Positions 8,945 to 16,749 of a DNA stretch of 43,981 nucleotides are shown piece after piece. Position 1 is the stretch's first letter, and each line of letters starts with the position of its first letter. The translations under genes and the position numbers were made by a program. This DNA comes from Gemmataceae bacterium (GTDB taxonomy: Bacteria > Planctomycetota > Planctomycetia > Gemmatales > Gemmataceae). The stretch covers positions 1 to 43,981 of the forward strand of contig JAIEMG010000118.1 of NCBI GenBank assembly GCA_019752375.1, written 5' to 3'. Under the pieces are notes generated by a model. It was not told the DNA's origin. It ran no database searches and saw only the letters and a list, made by a program, of their open reading frames with translations.

Positions 8945-10045
8945 ATGTCGCCACACACTCCAGACGTGGATCGCCGACGTTTCCTCGCCGGAATCGGCGC
9001 TGCTGCCCTGTCCCAGCGCATCGACGCCGCCGAGCAGCCCCCGACGAGAGCCCGGATGAAGGTCGGCTGCCAGCGCGGACCCACCAGCGACGAGATGCTG
9101 CAATATTTCGCCCAGTTTGGCGTCAATCACATTTGCGGCTATCTGACCGCCTCCGATCCCAAGACCGGCTGGGCGGTCTTGGACCTGGAGAAGCTCAAGA
9201 AACGTGTGGAATCGTTCGGCATCGCGCTGGATATGATGGCCCTGCCTTTGAGTTCCGCCTACATCACGAAGGCCGAGAACCCAAATATCATGCTCGGCAA
9301 ATCGCCGGAACGCGATCGCGAGATCGACCAGATCTGCCACATGATCCGTGCTGCCAGCAAAGCCGGCATCCCCGCACTCAAGTACAACCTGACTATCCTC
9401 GGCGTGGTGCGTACCGAGCGCACGCCGGGCCGCGGCGGCTGCAGTTGCAGCACCTTTGTGTTCGACAAGGCGAAGCAGGACACGCTCACGGAGGCTGGAA
9501 AGGTCAGTGCCGAGGAGGCATGGGAGCGCATCACCTACTTCCTCAAGCGGGTCATCCCGGTGGCGGAAGAATATAAGGTGCGCATGGCCTGCCACCCGAA
9601 CGACCCGCCGATGCCGGCGGACAAAGGCTTTCGCGGCGTTCACTGTGTGCTGGGCAGCGTCGACGGGTTGAAGAAGTTCATCGAGATCCAGCCCAGTGCG
9701 TACCACGGGCTGAATTTCTGCCAGGGTACCATCTGCGAGGGCATGGAGAAGCCTGGTCAGGAAATCTTCGACGTGATTCGTTATTTCGGCACGCGCAAGA
9801 AGATCTTCAACGTCCACTTCCGCAATATCAAGGGCAAGTTTCTGGACTTTCGCGAGACGTATCCCGACGAGGGCGACGTGGACATGGTGCAGGCACTGAA
9901 GGTCTACAAAGAAGTGGGTTACGATGGCATGGTGATGCCCGACCACATGCCGCAAACGGTGGGCGATGCCAATGGCAGACAGGCATTCGCGTTCGGCTAC
10001 GGCTACATCAAGGCGTTGATTCAGGCGGTGGATGCGATGGGCTAA
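8945..10045 (+). CDS. uxuA: mannonate dehydratase (UxuA/ManD type) with Tat signal
   Basis: This TIM-barrel lyase converts D-mannonate to 2-keto-3-deoxygluconate in the hexuronate pathway. The 366-residue product has the four metal ligands expected from the family in their motifs: His217 (ACHPNDPP), Cys259 (NFCQGT), His291 (NVHFRN) and Asp333 (MPDHMP), and the GDVDM stretch. It differs from the E. coli type by a twin-arginine leader ([14 protein letters not shown]) suggesting export, and by a shorter C-terminus ([18 protein letters not shown]). GGAGG sits 5 nt before the ATG. No other hexuronate gene is beside it. The hydrophobic part of the leader is short, so export is likely but not certain; the symbol reflects family membership. 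Confidence 0.87.
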   Translation: MSPHTPDVDRRRFLAGIGAAALSQRIDAAEQPPTRARMKVGCQRGPTSDEMLQYFAQFGVNHICGYLTASDPKTGWAVLDLEKLKKRVESFGIALDMMALPLSSAYITKAENPNIMLGKSPERDREIDQICHMIRAASKAGIPALKYNLTILGVVRTERTPGRGGCSCSTFVFDKAKQDTLTEAGKVSAEEAWERITYFLKRVIPVAEEYKVRMACHPNDPPMPADKGFRGVHCVLGSVDGLKKFIEIQPSAYHGLNFCQGTICEGMEKPGQEIFDVIRYFGTRKKIFNVHFRNIKGKFLDFRETYPDEGDVDMVQALKVYKEVGYDGMVMPDHMPQTVGDANGRQAFAFGYGYIKALIQAVDAMG

Positions 10046-10106
10046 TGCAATGGCGCCGGCGGCCATCCCTTCGCCTTGCTCGACTTGGCAACAACGCGAT
10101 CCTTCG

Positions 10107-10160
10107 CCACGTCCGTAGCCGCAGGCTGAATGAAGCGTGCGGCTACGACGCCGCTCCGAC
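10107..10160. repeat. intergenic inverted repeat (CGTAGCCGCA type)
   Basis: The arms CGTAGCCGCA (about 10114-10123) and TGCGGCTACG (10138-10147) are exact complements, with further partial pairing of CACGTC and GACGTG outside. The spacer is GGCTGAATGAAGCG. The arm shares GTAGCCGCAGGCT with the inner palindrome at 24743-24808, so these belong to one dispersed family. It lies between the ends of two convergent genes and could act as a bidirectional transcription barrier. Confidence 0.65.
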
Positions 10161-10172
10161 GTGGGCGCTCAT

Positions 10173-12152
10173 TTACTGGGGGGCGGGTGAACGCAACTCC
10201 TTGATGAGGAAGCGCAGTTCCCGGGCGGGCAACCGCAGGTCGTACTGGATTCGGTCCGGGCCGACCGTGAGCGCCATCGAGCTGATCGCCGGGACGGTCT
10301 TCATCGCATCCGGCTGCTTGAGGTCCTCCGCTCGTGCCAATCCGGTGATCGCCTCCACCGCGGCATGGAACTCGATCTTGCGGCCGGCGTCGGCATCGCG
10401 TGCAAAGGGGGCCAGGTGCTTGGCATCGGCCAGCCCGCGCTTGCCATCCTTCAGGTTCGTCAGTGCGGCGGGCAGAAGCGTTCTATCCGAACCCCACAGC
10501 AGCACGACCTGTTTGCCGTGGACGGCGACACGCACGCGATTCCAGTCGGGCCCAAAGAGTTGACGAAAGTGCTTGGCGGCCGGCACATCGCGGTCCGCGA
10601 GTTTGATGTGGAGGACGTCCACCTCCACGCCTTCGAGCTTCTCTCCTCGAGCGACATAGTCGAAGCTCGGCTGTAGTCGCCGCGAGACGTCGGAGAACAG
10701 TCCTTTGCGCCGCTCCAGCGCCGCGGCCACGATTCGCGACTTGATCGCCTCGGCCCGGCGGAGCACTTCGAGCGATGGCTTGGCCTTGAGCAAGGCCTCG
10801 AGGTGCGGCAACACCGGCTCGCCGATCAGCTCCAGCTTCGTCGAGGCCGTTTCGCGCGTTTCGAAGCGGCGGTCGTCCAGATCTTCCAGGAGTTGCTTGA
10901 CGGTTTGCAGGTCGTCTTTCGCTGCCGTCTTGTCGGTCAGGTCGATCGGTCCCGCGCCGCTGAATCGCGCCAGCTGCTTGATCTCCCCGAGGAATCGCGC
11001 GGTGTCGTTGGTGTCGAGAATGGCAACGACATTGAACAAGCCCTGTTTCGTCGGCTCGGCGTTACGGTAGATGGCCGCGCGGTGCCCTTGCAGCTTCTTC
11101 CAAACTTCCGCGACCACGCCTGCCACGGTCAATCGCTGCGAGGGGTCGAGGTAGTCGGTGAAGAAGGGCACGCGCTGTGCCAGCGGCGAATTCTGAAGTA
11201 GATAATGAAAGAGGAGCCGGATGAGGAAGGCGCTCTGCGCACCGTCCCCGCGAGCGCCTTGCGCCGCGACGACGACGCCCTCGGGCAACCCGGCCAGATC
11301 GGAAGCGCCCGGACCGCCTTCCAGGCGCGTCAGAAACTTCTTGGCCGAATCGGGCAGGTCCTTCGTGAAGGTATTGAGGTTGCTGATGTGCAGTCCATCG
11401 TCGAAACGCATGGCCAGAAAGATGAACTGCAAGGAACCCAGGGCCTCGAACAGCTGCCGGCGGTCGTCCTCGGAAATGCCCTTGTAGGTGTCGGCCAGGC
11501 GCTTCTCTTCGTTCTCCAGCTCCTTGCTCAGATTGAACTCCACCGCGACCTTGGGATTGAGGAAGACCAGCAAATCCGCTCCGTTAAGGGCACGGACACG
11601 ATCGGCGGGCAGGGTCTTCGTCACCGGCGTCCGTTTGATGACGCTCTGGACCGCGGCTTCGTGCGTGCCGAGCAGGACGTAGTCATCGCGAACGGCAACA
11701 AAGGTCCCGGGGATGTTTCGCACGTCGGCCTTGATGATCTTGTCCGTTTTCAGGTCACCGGCCTTGAGTCCAAAATTCTCGCCCATCTTATCGCGATCGG
11801 TGAAGGGCACCATGAGCACAAGACGCGAGAGTTGCTGATTGAGGTTGCGCCCCCCGTCCGCCCCGTACTTGTTGTGAACGTAGAGGAGGGCGACGGGCCG
11901 AGATTCATCAATCCCTTTGTGGATTCCCAGAAAGTCGCAGACCACCTTGAACAATTCCGTTGGGCGGGCGTCCTTCGGTAGCTCTGCGTCCTCCGCCAGC
12001 TTGTCTCCCTTCTTTTTCACGGCGGCGATGTCGTGCAGTACGACAGCGCCCGCCGCATCGTCGGGTATGAAATCGAGCAGCCCAGGGGCCGCCAGCACGG
12101 GCGCTGTCCAGGTCAACAACACCGTCGCCATCACCAGAAACATGCGAGGCAT
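10173..12152 (-). CDS. secreted protein of unknown function with a HEAT-like segment
   Basis: The product is 659 residues. It begins with a signal peptide (MFLVMATVLLTWTAPVLAA) and then LLDFIPDDAAGAVVLHDI, a start shared by large secreted planctomycete proteins of unknown role that resemble DUF3352-like proteins. Around residues 433-487 is a short alpha-helical HEAT-like unit (LLEDLDDRRFETRETASTKL ... ALLKAKPSLEVLRRAEAIKS) of the sort planctomycetes insert into many exported proteins. No catalytic motif is visible. I chose ATG at 12152 because GGGAGGG lies 8 nt upstream and the signal peptide starts there; the 42 extra codons upstream run through an intergenic palindrome and are not coding. 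Confidence 0.75.
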   Translation of the reverse strand: MPRMFLVMATVLLTWTAPVLAAPGLLDFIPDDAAGAVVLHDIAAVKKKGDKLAEDAELPKDARPTELFKVVCDFLGIHKGIDESRPVALLYVHNKYGADGGRNLNQQLSRLVLMVPFTDRDKMGENFGLKAGDLKTDKIIKADVRNIPGTFVAVRDDYVLLGTHEAAVQSVIKRTPVTKTLPADRVRALNGADLLVFLNPKVAVEFNLSKELENEEKRLADTYKGISEDDRRQLFEALGSLQFIFLAMRFDDGLHISNLNTFTKDLPDSAKKFLTRLEGGPGASDLAGLPEGVVVAAQGARGDGAQSAFLIRLLFHYLLQNSPLAQRVPFFTDYLDPSQRLTVAGVVAEVWKKLQGHRAAIYRNAEPTKQGLFNVVAILDTNDTARFLGEIKQLARFSGAGPIDLTDKTAAKDDLQTVKQLLEDLDDRRFETRETASTKLELIGEPVLPHLEALLKAKPSLEVLRRAEAIKSRIVAAALERRKGLFSDVSRRLQPSFDYVARGEKLEGVEVDVLHIKLADRDVPAAKHFRQLFGPDWNRVRVAVHGKQVVLLWGSDRTLLPAALTNLKDGKRGLADAKHLAPFARDADAGRKIEFHAAVEAITGLARAEDLKQPDAMKTVPAISSMALTVGPDRIQYDLRLPARELRFLIKELRSPAPQ

Positions 12153-12217
12153 CGGTCGCCCTCCCGGAACGCTTGCCGACCACTCTTGGAAATCAACTGA
12201 GAATTCGTGCTTGGGTT

Positions 12218-12278
12218 GTGGGGCACGTTTGTAACGTGCCTGGCTTCGCACCGACGGCACCTTACAAATGTGCCCCAC
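12218..12278. repeat. intergenic inverted repeat with 23-nt arms
   Basis: The left arm at 12218-12240 begins GTGGGGCACGTTTGTAA; the right arm at 12256-12278 ends TTACAAATGTGCCCCAC. They pair with 2 mismatches over 23 nt around a 15-nt loop. It lies in the 169 bp between the 61-residue gene and the secreted protein gene, both on the minus strand, so it would form a hairpin in a readthrough transcript just upstream of the latter. Confidence 0.85.
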
Positions 12279-12321
12279 CCGTTGGCTCGCGAGAGGACGT
12301 GCAAGTCTTCGGGATGACGGA

Positions 12322-12507
12322 TTACTTGAGCCATTCCGCCGGGACAGGCTCCTTGATCTGGTCTTCCTTGGAAAACACGCGCACTTCCATCAATTTCTCT
12401 TCTTCGCCCTCCTTGACCTTGATGAAGCGAATGCCCTTGGCGTCCTTCTTGCGGCGAGCCTTGGGGACGGCTTTCCACTGTGCTTTGGTCATCTGGGGTG
12501 CAGCCAC
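12322..12507 (-). CDS. small basic protein, unknown function
   Basis: The product is 61 residues, strongly charged, with the pattern MTKAQWKAVPKARRKKDAKG near the N-terminus and a KEGEEEKLMEVRVFSKED stretch after it. It is predicted soluble. It begins with GTG, and AGGAGT about 6 nt upstream is a good ribosome binding site, which is the main reason for calling a gene this short. Base use resembles that of the neighbours. I do not recognise a named family; the charge suggests nucleic-acid or ribosome association, but that is speculation. Confidence 0.65.
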   Translation of the reverse strand: MAAPQMTKAQWKAVPKARRKKDAKGIRFIKVKEGEEEKLMEVRVFSKEDQIKEPVPAEWLK

Positions 12508-12792
12508 GAGTGACTCCTATGCCATGCGGTTTGAGACGGAAATGGTCCGACGAATCAACCATCAATCTACAGACGTGGCGGAGGGGTGTCCCGATTCGTG
12601 GCGTGCACGGCGCCATTCAAACCCACCGCACGCCCAGTGCGGATGGTCGATCGCTGATTCGGAATGCTGCGGGATAGTCGCGGCAGAAGACACTGCGCGA
12701 TGCCGGCGGCAAATAAAATTTCCATTATACATTACTAATGAACACTTTACGTCGATATTAAAAGTCGATTCCGCCTTTCGAATGAAATCCGC
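12508..12792. other. intergenic region, AT-rich at its right side
   Basis: No gene is seen. From about 12713 the composition turns AT-rich (AATAAAATTTCC, then ATTATACATTACTAATG), which contrasts with the rest of the window and fits a regulatory region for the divergent genes at 12507 and 12873. On the minus strand TATAAT occurs at 12729-12724, a possible -10 for the 61-residue gene, but I could not find a convincing -35 and the distance to the start would be over 200 nt. Confidence 0.4.
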
Positions 12793-12845
12793 TTGACATA
12801 AAACATCCGTTTGCTACTATTGACTAAAACAACTGTTTCTAACAG
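12793..12845 (+). promoter_or_regulatory. sigma-70-type promoter and operator-like palindromes of the exporter operon
   Basis: TTGACA at 12793-12798 is followed after 16 nt by TACTAT at 12815-12820, a good housekeeping-type promoter. Just downstream, where transcription would start, are two overlapping palindromes: AAACAACTGTTT (12827-12838) and CTGTTTCTAACAG (12833-12845). The position over the start site fits autorepression by the TetR-type product encoded 28 bp further on. The sequences are seen; their function is inferred. Confidence 0.6.
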
Positions 12846-12872
12846 ACGATTGAGATGTAGGGGAGACGCGAC

Positions 12873-13502
12873 GTGCCTGATGAAACCGAACAACGCCTGC
12901 TCGAAGCAGCCGGACGCGTCTTCGCGGATTTCGGCTTCAAGGCAGCGACGGTACGGAAAATCCTCGAAGAGGCGGGCATCAAGAACATCGCTGCGGTGAA
13001 CTACTACTTCGGCGACAAGGAGCGTCTCTACGAAGCCACGCTGCGGTTCGCCTTTCAATGCGGGCTGTCGCAGATGCCGAATCCCCAGTGGCCAGCAGGC
13101 TATTCGCCGGAGTGCAAGCTACGCGAGTACATCCGCCTGCTCGCACAGCACATGTTGAACCAGAAGCACCCCTGGCAGATGCAATTGCTGCTTCGGGAGT
13201 TTGCGCAGCCGTCCGAAGCAGGGGCAGGTGTGGTCCGCGACTTCATCTTGCCGCTCAATCGACTGCTCTGGTCGATCCTGCACGAGGCGATCGGGCCAGA
13301 CGTGGACGAGCGCAAGCTGCACCTGATTGGGTTCAGCATCATCGGACAGATCTTTCACCAGAAGATCGGGGCGCCGGTCATTCGGCTGGTGGTCGGGGAG
13401 AACGAGCACGATGGCTACACGGCCGAGGTGCTGGCCGAACACGTGGCCGACTTTAGCCTGAAAGCGCTGGGTCTGACGGCACCAAAGGAGGTGCACTCGT
13501 GA
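12873..13502 (+). CDS. TetR-family regulator, CecR (YbiH)-like
   Basis: The 209-residue product has a TetR N-terminal helix-turn-helix domain at about residues 5-52 (EAAGRVFADFGFKAATVRKI ... VNYYFGDKERLYEATLRFA). The C-terminal part, with QMQLLLREFAQPSEA and the loop to PLNRLLWSIL, resembles the CecR type of ligand-binding domain. In E. coli, CecR controls the ybhGFSR exporter made of an HlyD protein and an ABC transporter, and the same gene types follow here, which supports the call. GTG at 12873 has GGGGAG 8 nt upstream. The stop overlaps the start of the permease by 4 bp, so the two are translationally coupled. Likely an autorepressor relieved by a substrate of the exporter. Confidence 0.88.
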   Translation: MPDETEQRLLEAAGRVFADFGFKAATVRKILEEAGIKNIAAVNYYFGDKERLYEATLRFAFQCGLSQMPNPQWPAGYSPECKLREYIRLLAQHMLNQKHPWQMQLLLREFAQPSEAGAGVVRDFILPLNRLLWSILHEAIGPDVDERKLHLIGFSIIGQIFHQKIGAPVIRLVVGENEHDGYTAEVLAEHVADFSLKALGLTAPKEVHS

Positions 13503-14638
13503 ACTGGATCGCATTCAAGATGCTGACCGGCGACCGCATGAAATACATCGGCATCATCTTTGGCATCACCTTCGCCAGCCTGCTGATCGCCCAGCAGATG
13601 TCGATCTTCGTCGGCCTGATGCGCAACACCATCAGCCAGATCCGCGACATCGAGGGAGCGGAGATCTGGGTGATGGACCCCAACATGCAGTTCGTGGACG
13701 ACGTGAAGCCGCTCAACGACGACGACCTGTACCGCGTGCGCGGCGTCGAGGGCGTGGCCTGGGCGGTGAAGCTGTACAAGAACATCGCGCGGGCGCGCTT
13801 CGACGACGGCAACTTTCAGCAATGCATCATTCTCGGCCTGGACGACGACACGATGGTGGGCGCGCCGCGCGAAATCCTCGTCGGCTCTCTGGCCGACCTG
13901 CGCAAGCCGGACGCCGTCATCATGGACGAGGCTGGCTTCAAGTACCTGTGGCCCAACGAGCCGCTCGGCGTCGGCAAGACGTTTGAAATGAACGACCGCC
14001 GGGCGGTGATCGTGGGCATCTGCAAGGCGTCGCAGACGTTTCAGACGTTCCCGATCCTGTACACGCGCTACAGCCAGGCCACGCTGTTCGTGCCGCGCGA
14101 ACGCAAGGTCATGTCGTTCGTGCTGGCCCAGAACGATCCCAACGTGCCGGCCCACGAGGTGTGCGATCGCATCCGTGCCCAGACTGGCCTGGCTGCCCAC
14201 ACGCGCGACGACTTCGCCTGGAAGACGATCAATTACTACCTGAGCCGCACGGGAATCCCGGTAAACTTCGGCATCACGGTGGCGTTGGGCTTCATCGTCG
14301 GCAGCGCGATTGCGGGGCAGACGTTCTACCTGTTCACGATCGAGAACCTGAAGCAGTTCGGCTCCCTCAAGGCGATGGGCGTGAGCAACACGCGGCTCGT
14401 CGGCATGATTTTGCTGCAAGCGATGGTGGTCGGCACCATCGGCTACGGGCTGGGCATCGGCCTGGCCGCCCTGTTCGGCGAAGTGGCCCAACGCAGCTCG
14501 CACACGCTGGCATTCTTCATGCCCTGGCACGTGCCGATGCTGACCGCCATTGCCGTGCTGGCGATCATCACGCTGGCGAGTCTGATCAGCATCCGCCGCG
14601 TGCTGGTGCTGGAGCCCGCGATGGTGTTCCGGGGTTAG
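13499..14638 (+). CDS. FtsX-type ABC transporter permease (DevC/MacB-like)
   Basis: The product is 379 residues in the inner membrane. One transmembrane helix at about 15-39 is followed by a roughly 210-residue extracytoplasmic MacB-like domain, and then three helices at about 252-279, 300-328 and 343-365, which is the FtsX/DevC topology. The sequence ENLKQFGSLKAMGVSNTRLV between helices 2 and 3 is the usual coupling region that contacts the ATPase. GTG at 13499 overlaps the regulator stop (GTGA), with a near-perfect AAAGGAGG upstream. With the ATPase and HlyD protein it should form a tripartite-type exporter; the substrate cannot be told. Confidence 0.9.
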   Translation: MNWIAFKMLTGDRMKYIGIIFGITFASLLIAQQMSIFVGLMRNTISQIRDIEGAEIWVMDPNMQFVDDVKPLNDDDLYRVRGVEGVAWAVKLYKNIARARFDDGNFQQCIILGLDDDTMVGAPREILVGSLADLRKPDAVIMDEAGFKYLWPNEPLGVGKTFEMNDRRAVIVGICKASQTFQTFPILYTRYSQATLFVPRERKVMSFVLAQNDPNVPAHEVCDRIRAQTGLAAHTRDDFAWKTINYYLSRTGIPVNFGITVALGFIVGSAIAGQTFYLFTIENLKQFGSLKAMGVSNTRLVGMILLQAMVVGTIGYGLGIGLAALFGEVAQRSSHTLAFFMPWHVPMLTAIAVLAIITLASLISIRRVLVLEPAMVFRG

Positions 14639-14647
14639 TCTGTCTTT

Positions 14648-14673
14648 GTTCGTAGTTCCGCCTTAAGGCGGTC
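14648..14673. repeat. single copy of the TTGTTCGTAGTTCCGCC repeat with a 14-bp palindrome
   Basis: TTGTTCGTAGTTCCGCCTT is followed directly by AAGGCGG, so CCGCCTTAAGGCGG (14658-14671) is a perfect palindrome. The same arm occurs at 27900-27920 and, inverted, at 28262-28282. Here the outer part of the second arm is absent. It sits between permease and ATPase genes of one operon and could lower expression of the distal genes. Confidence 0.7.
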
Positions 14674-14690
14674 TGCAACGATCGGCCAAA

Positions 14691-14702
14691 GGAGCATGCT
14701 CC
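14691..14702 (+). promoter_or_regulatory. ribosome binding site inside a perfect palindrome
   Basis: GGAGCATGCTCC is a perfect 12-bp palindrome ending directly before the ATG of the ATPase gene, and its first half is the Shine-Dalgarno sequence (AAAGGAG). A hairpin would have almost no loop, so stable pairing within one RNA is doubtful; dimer pairing or protein binding is possible. Recorded because it decides the start at 14703. Confidence 0.4.
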
Positions 14703-15458
14703 ATGTCCACAGCGATCATGACCATGCCGGCAACCGCACAGGCGCCGCCACTCGCAACTCACTCCGCGATCTCATGTCGTGGCGTGACCAAGGAGTTCGT
14801 CGCCGGCGATACGCGAGTGCGGGCACTGGACGGCATCGACCTGGAACTGCCGGCCGGCGAACTGGCGTTGTTGGTCGGTCCATCGGGCTGCGGCAAGACG
14901 ACGCTCATCTCGATCGTCGCCGGCCTGCTGGAGCCGACGCGCGGCGAAGTCAGCGTGCTGGGCACGAACCTGACGCGGATCTCGGGTGGGCAGAAGGTCG
15001 ATTTTCGCGGCAAGAACATCGGCTTTGTCTTTCAGCAGTACAACCTGCTGCCGGCGTTGACCGCTGCGGAAAACGTCGCGGTGCCGCTCATCATCGCCCG
15101 ACACCCTCGACATCAGGCCGTCGCGCGGGCACGCAACCTGCTCGAGCAAGTGGGCCTGGCCGATCGCACGGAATCGCTGCCGACACAACTCTCCGGCGGC
15201 CAGCAGCAGCGCGTGGCGATCGCGCGGGCGTTGATTCACGAGCCCCGTCTCCTGGTGTGCGACGAGCCGACCGCGGCACTTGATGCACATGCGGGCCAGA
15301 CGGTGATGGAACTGATCCGCAAAGTCGCCGTGCAACCGGACCGGGCGGTGATCGTCGTGACGCACGATAGCCGGGTCTACGGTTTCGGCGATCGCATCGT
15401 GTCGATGACGGACGGGAAAATTGACAAGATCGAGATTCAAAACGGGAAGTCGAGGTGA
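14703..15458 (+). CDS. ABC transporter ATP-binding protein (MacB/LolD-like)
   Basis: The 251-residue product carries all ABC ATPase motifs: Walker [10 protein letters not shown] at 59-67, Q-loop [13 protein letters not shown] near 109-120, signature LSGGQQQR at 163-170, Walker B LLVCDEPT at 183-190 and H-loop His221. It belongs to the group that pairs with FtsX-type permeases and drives lipid, peptide or toxic-compound export. The first 20 residues are Ala/Pro/Thr-rich and outside the domain; an internal ATG at 14718 could also serve. It lies 64 bp after the permease, with a repeat in the gap, and 3 bp before the HlyD gene. Confidence 0.93.
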   Translation: MSTAIMTMPATAQAPPLATHSAISCRGVTKEFVAGDTRVRALDGIDLELPAGELALLVGPSGCGKTTLISIVAGLLEPTRGEVSVLGTNLTRISGGQKVDFRGKNIGFVFQQYNLLPALTAAENVAVPLIIARHPRHQAVARARNLLEQVGLADRTESLPTQLSGGQQQRVAIARALIHEPRLLVCDEPTAALDAHAGQTVMELIRKVAVQPDRAVIVVTHDSRVYGFGDRIVSMTDGKIDKIEIQNGKSR

Positions 15459-15461
15459 ACC

Positions 15462-16523
15462 ATGCTGCGCAAGTATCTGCTGCCAGTGAGTGCTTTCGCC
15501 TTGCTGATGTTTGCCGTCATTCACGTGGTCCGCGGCCAGCAGCAGCCATCGAAGCTGGAACCGCCCGCGCAGCCGGCGCGTACGCCCTACGGCAAGACCG
15601 TCGCCGGCGCCGGTATCATCGAGGCGCAGACGGAGAACATTGCCGTCGGCTCCGCCCTGCCGGGCGTGGTGACTGAGGTATACGTGTCCGTGGAGCAGGT
15701 GGGCAAGAAGGTGAAGAAGGGCGATCCGCTCTTCCGGGTGGATGACCGTGCCCTCAAGGCCCAGCTGCGCTACTTGGAGGCGAGCTTGGCCGCCGCCGAG
15801 GCCCAACTCGCCAGGCTCGATGCCATGCCGCGGCCCGAAGAGCTACCGCCCAGCGAAGCCAAGGTGAAGACTGCCGAGGCCAACGTCGCTTTGCAAAGGG
15901 ACCTGGCCGATCGTGCCGCACGGCTGCTGCCCAGTGGGGCGATGTCGCAGGAAGACGTGCGGCAACGGCAGTTGTCGCTCGCCGTTTCAAAGCAGCAACT
16001 CGCTCAGGCGCAAGCTGATTACGAGCTCCTGAAGGCCGGTGCCTGGGCGCCGGACAAGGCCGTGTCTCGCGCCGCCATCGAGCAGGCCCGCGCCCAGGTC
16101 GAGCAGACGAAGACCGAAATCGTGCGGACGCTGGTGTGTGCCCCCGTGGACGGCGACGTACTCCAGGTGAACGTGCGGCCCGGCGAATACGTCAGCACGC
16201 CCTCCAATCAGCCGCTGGTGATGCTCGGGGCCATTCACAAGCTGCACGTGCGCGTGGACATCGACGAGCACGACATCCCACGCTTCACGCCGGGCGCTCC
16301 GGCGCGAGCGATGCTGCGCGGCAACGCCCAGATCCAGCTGCCGCTGACGTTCGTGCGCGTGGAGCCCTATGTGGTGCCGAAGAAGTCGCTGACCGGCGAC
16401 AACACCGAACGCGTCGACACCCGCGTGCTCCAGGTGATTTACTCGATCGACGCCCGGGACAGACCGCTGTACGTGGGGCAGCAGGTGGATGTGTTTGTGG
16501 ACGTGCATGCAGCGGGCAAGTAG
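15462..16523 (+). CDS. HlyD/RND-type periplasmic adaptor subunit
   Basis: The 353-residue product has an N-terminal membrane anchor (about 6-25, LLPVSAFALLMFAVIHVV), a lipoyl-like half (SALPGVVTEVYVSVEQVGKK), a long alpha-helical hairpin rich in Ala, Gln and Glu (about 100-225), the second lipoyl half (VCAPVDGDVLQVNVRPGEYV) and a beta-barrel domain (LHVRVDIDEHDIPRF). This is the membrane-fusion protein that links the inner-membrane transporter to an outer-membrane channel. AGGTG precedes the ATG, which lies 3 bp after the ATPase stop. No TolC-like gene is present, so the channel must be encoded elsewhere. Confidence 0.92.
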   Translation: MLRKYLLPVSAFALLMFAVIHVVRGQQQPSKLEPPAQPARTPYGKTVAGAGIIEAQTENIAVGSALPGVVTEVYVSVEQVGKKVKKGDPLFRVDDRALKAQLRYLEASLAAAEAQLARLDAMPRPEELPPSEAKVKTAEANVALQRDLADRAARLLPSGAMSQEDVRQRQLSLAVSKQQLAQAQADYELLKAGAWAPDKAVSRAAIEQARAQVEQTKTEIVRTLVCAPVDGDVLQVNVRPGEYVSTPSNQPLVMLGAIHKLHVRVDIDEHDIPRFTPGAPARAMLRGNAQIQLPLTFVRVEPYVVPKKSLTGDNTERVDTRVLQVIYSIDARDRPLYVGQQVDVFVDVHAAGK

Positions 16524-16569
16524 GAAGTCGGATTGAGTTACCTGGGCGAGCGTCGAGGGCAACAACTTC

Positions 16570-16689
16570 CCGGCGAGCGTCGGGGCGTTAGCCCGACGTG
16601 TTTTACTACAACTCAAGACGTGTCGTTTGACGGTCCTCAACGCGTTCGGGTCGCCGTCCACGTCGGGCTGACGCCTCGACGCTCGCCGG
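16570..16689. repeat. intergenic inverted repeat with 31-nt arms
   Basis: The left arm at 16570-16600 starts CCGGCGAGCGTCGGGGCG and the right arm at 16659-16689 ends CGCCTCGACGCTCGCCGG. They pair with 2 mismatches over 31 nt around a 58-nt spacer. A further partial copy, GGGCGAGCGTCGAGGGC, lies at 16543-16559. It follows the end of the exporter operon and precedes cinA, where it may stop or shield transcripts. Confidence 0.85.
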
Positions 16690-16749
16690 AGTCGGGCGGG
16701 TGCTCTGTAGCGCCTGGGCAGAGGCCACGCCATCGTCTAAACTCACTTC

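Noticed and set aside
8701..9126. A 142-residue N-terminal extension of the WD40 protein
   Set aside because: The extension overlaps the promoter region and the start of the mannonate dehydratase gene; AGGAGG before ATG 8700 marks the real start.
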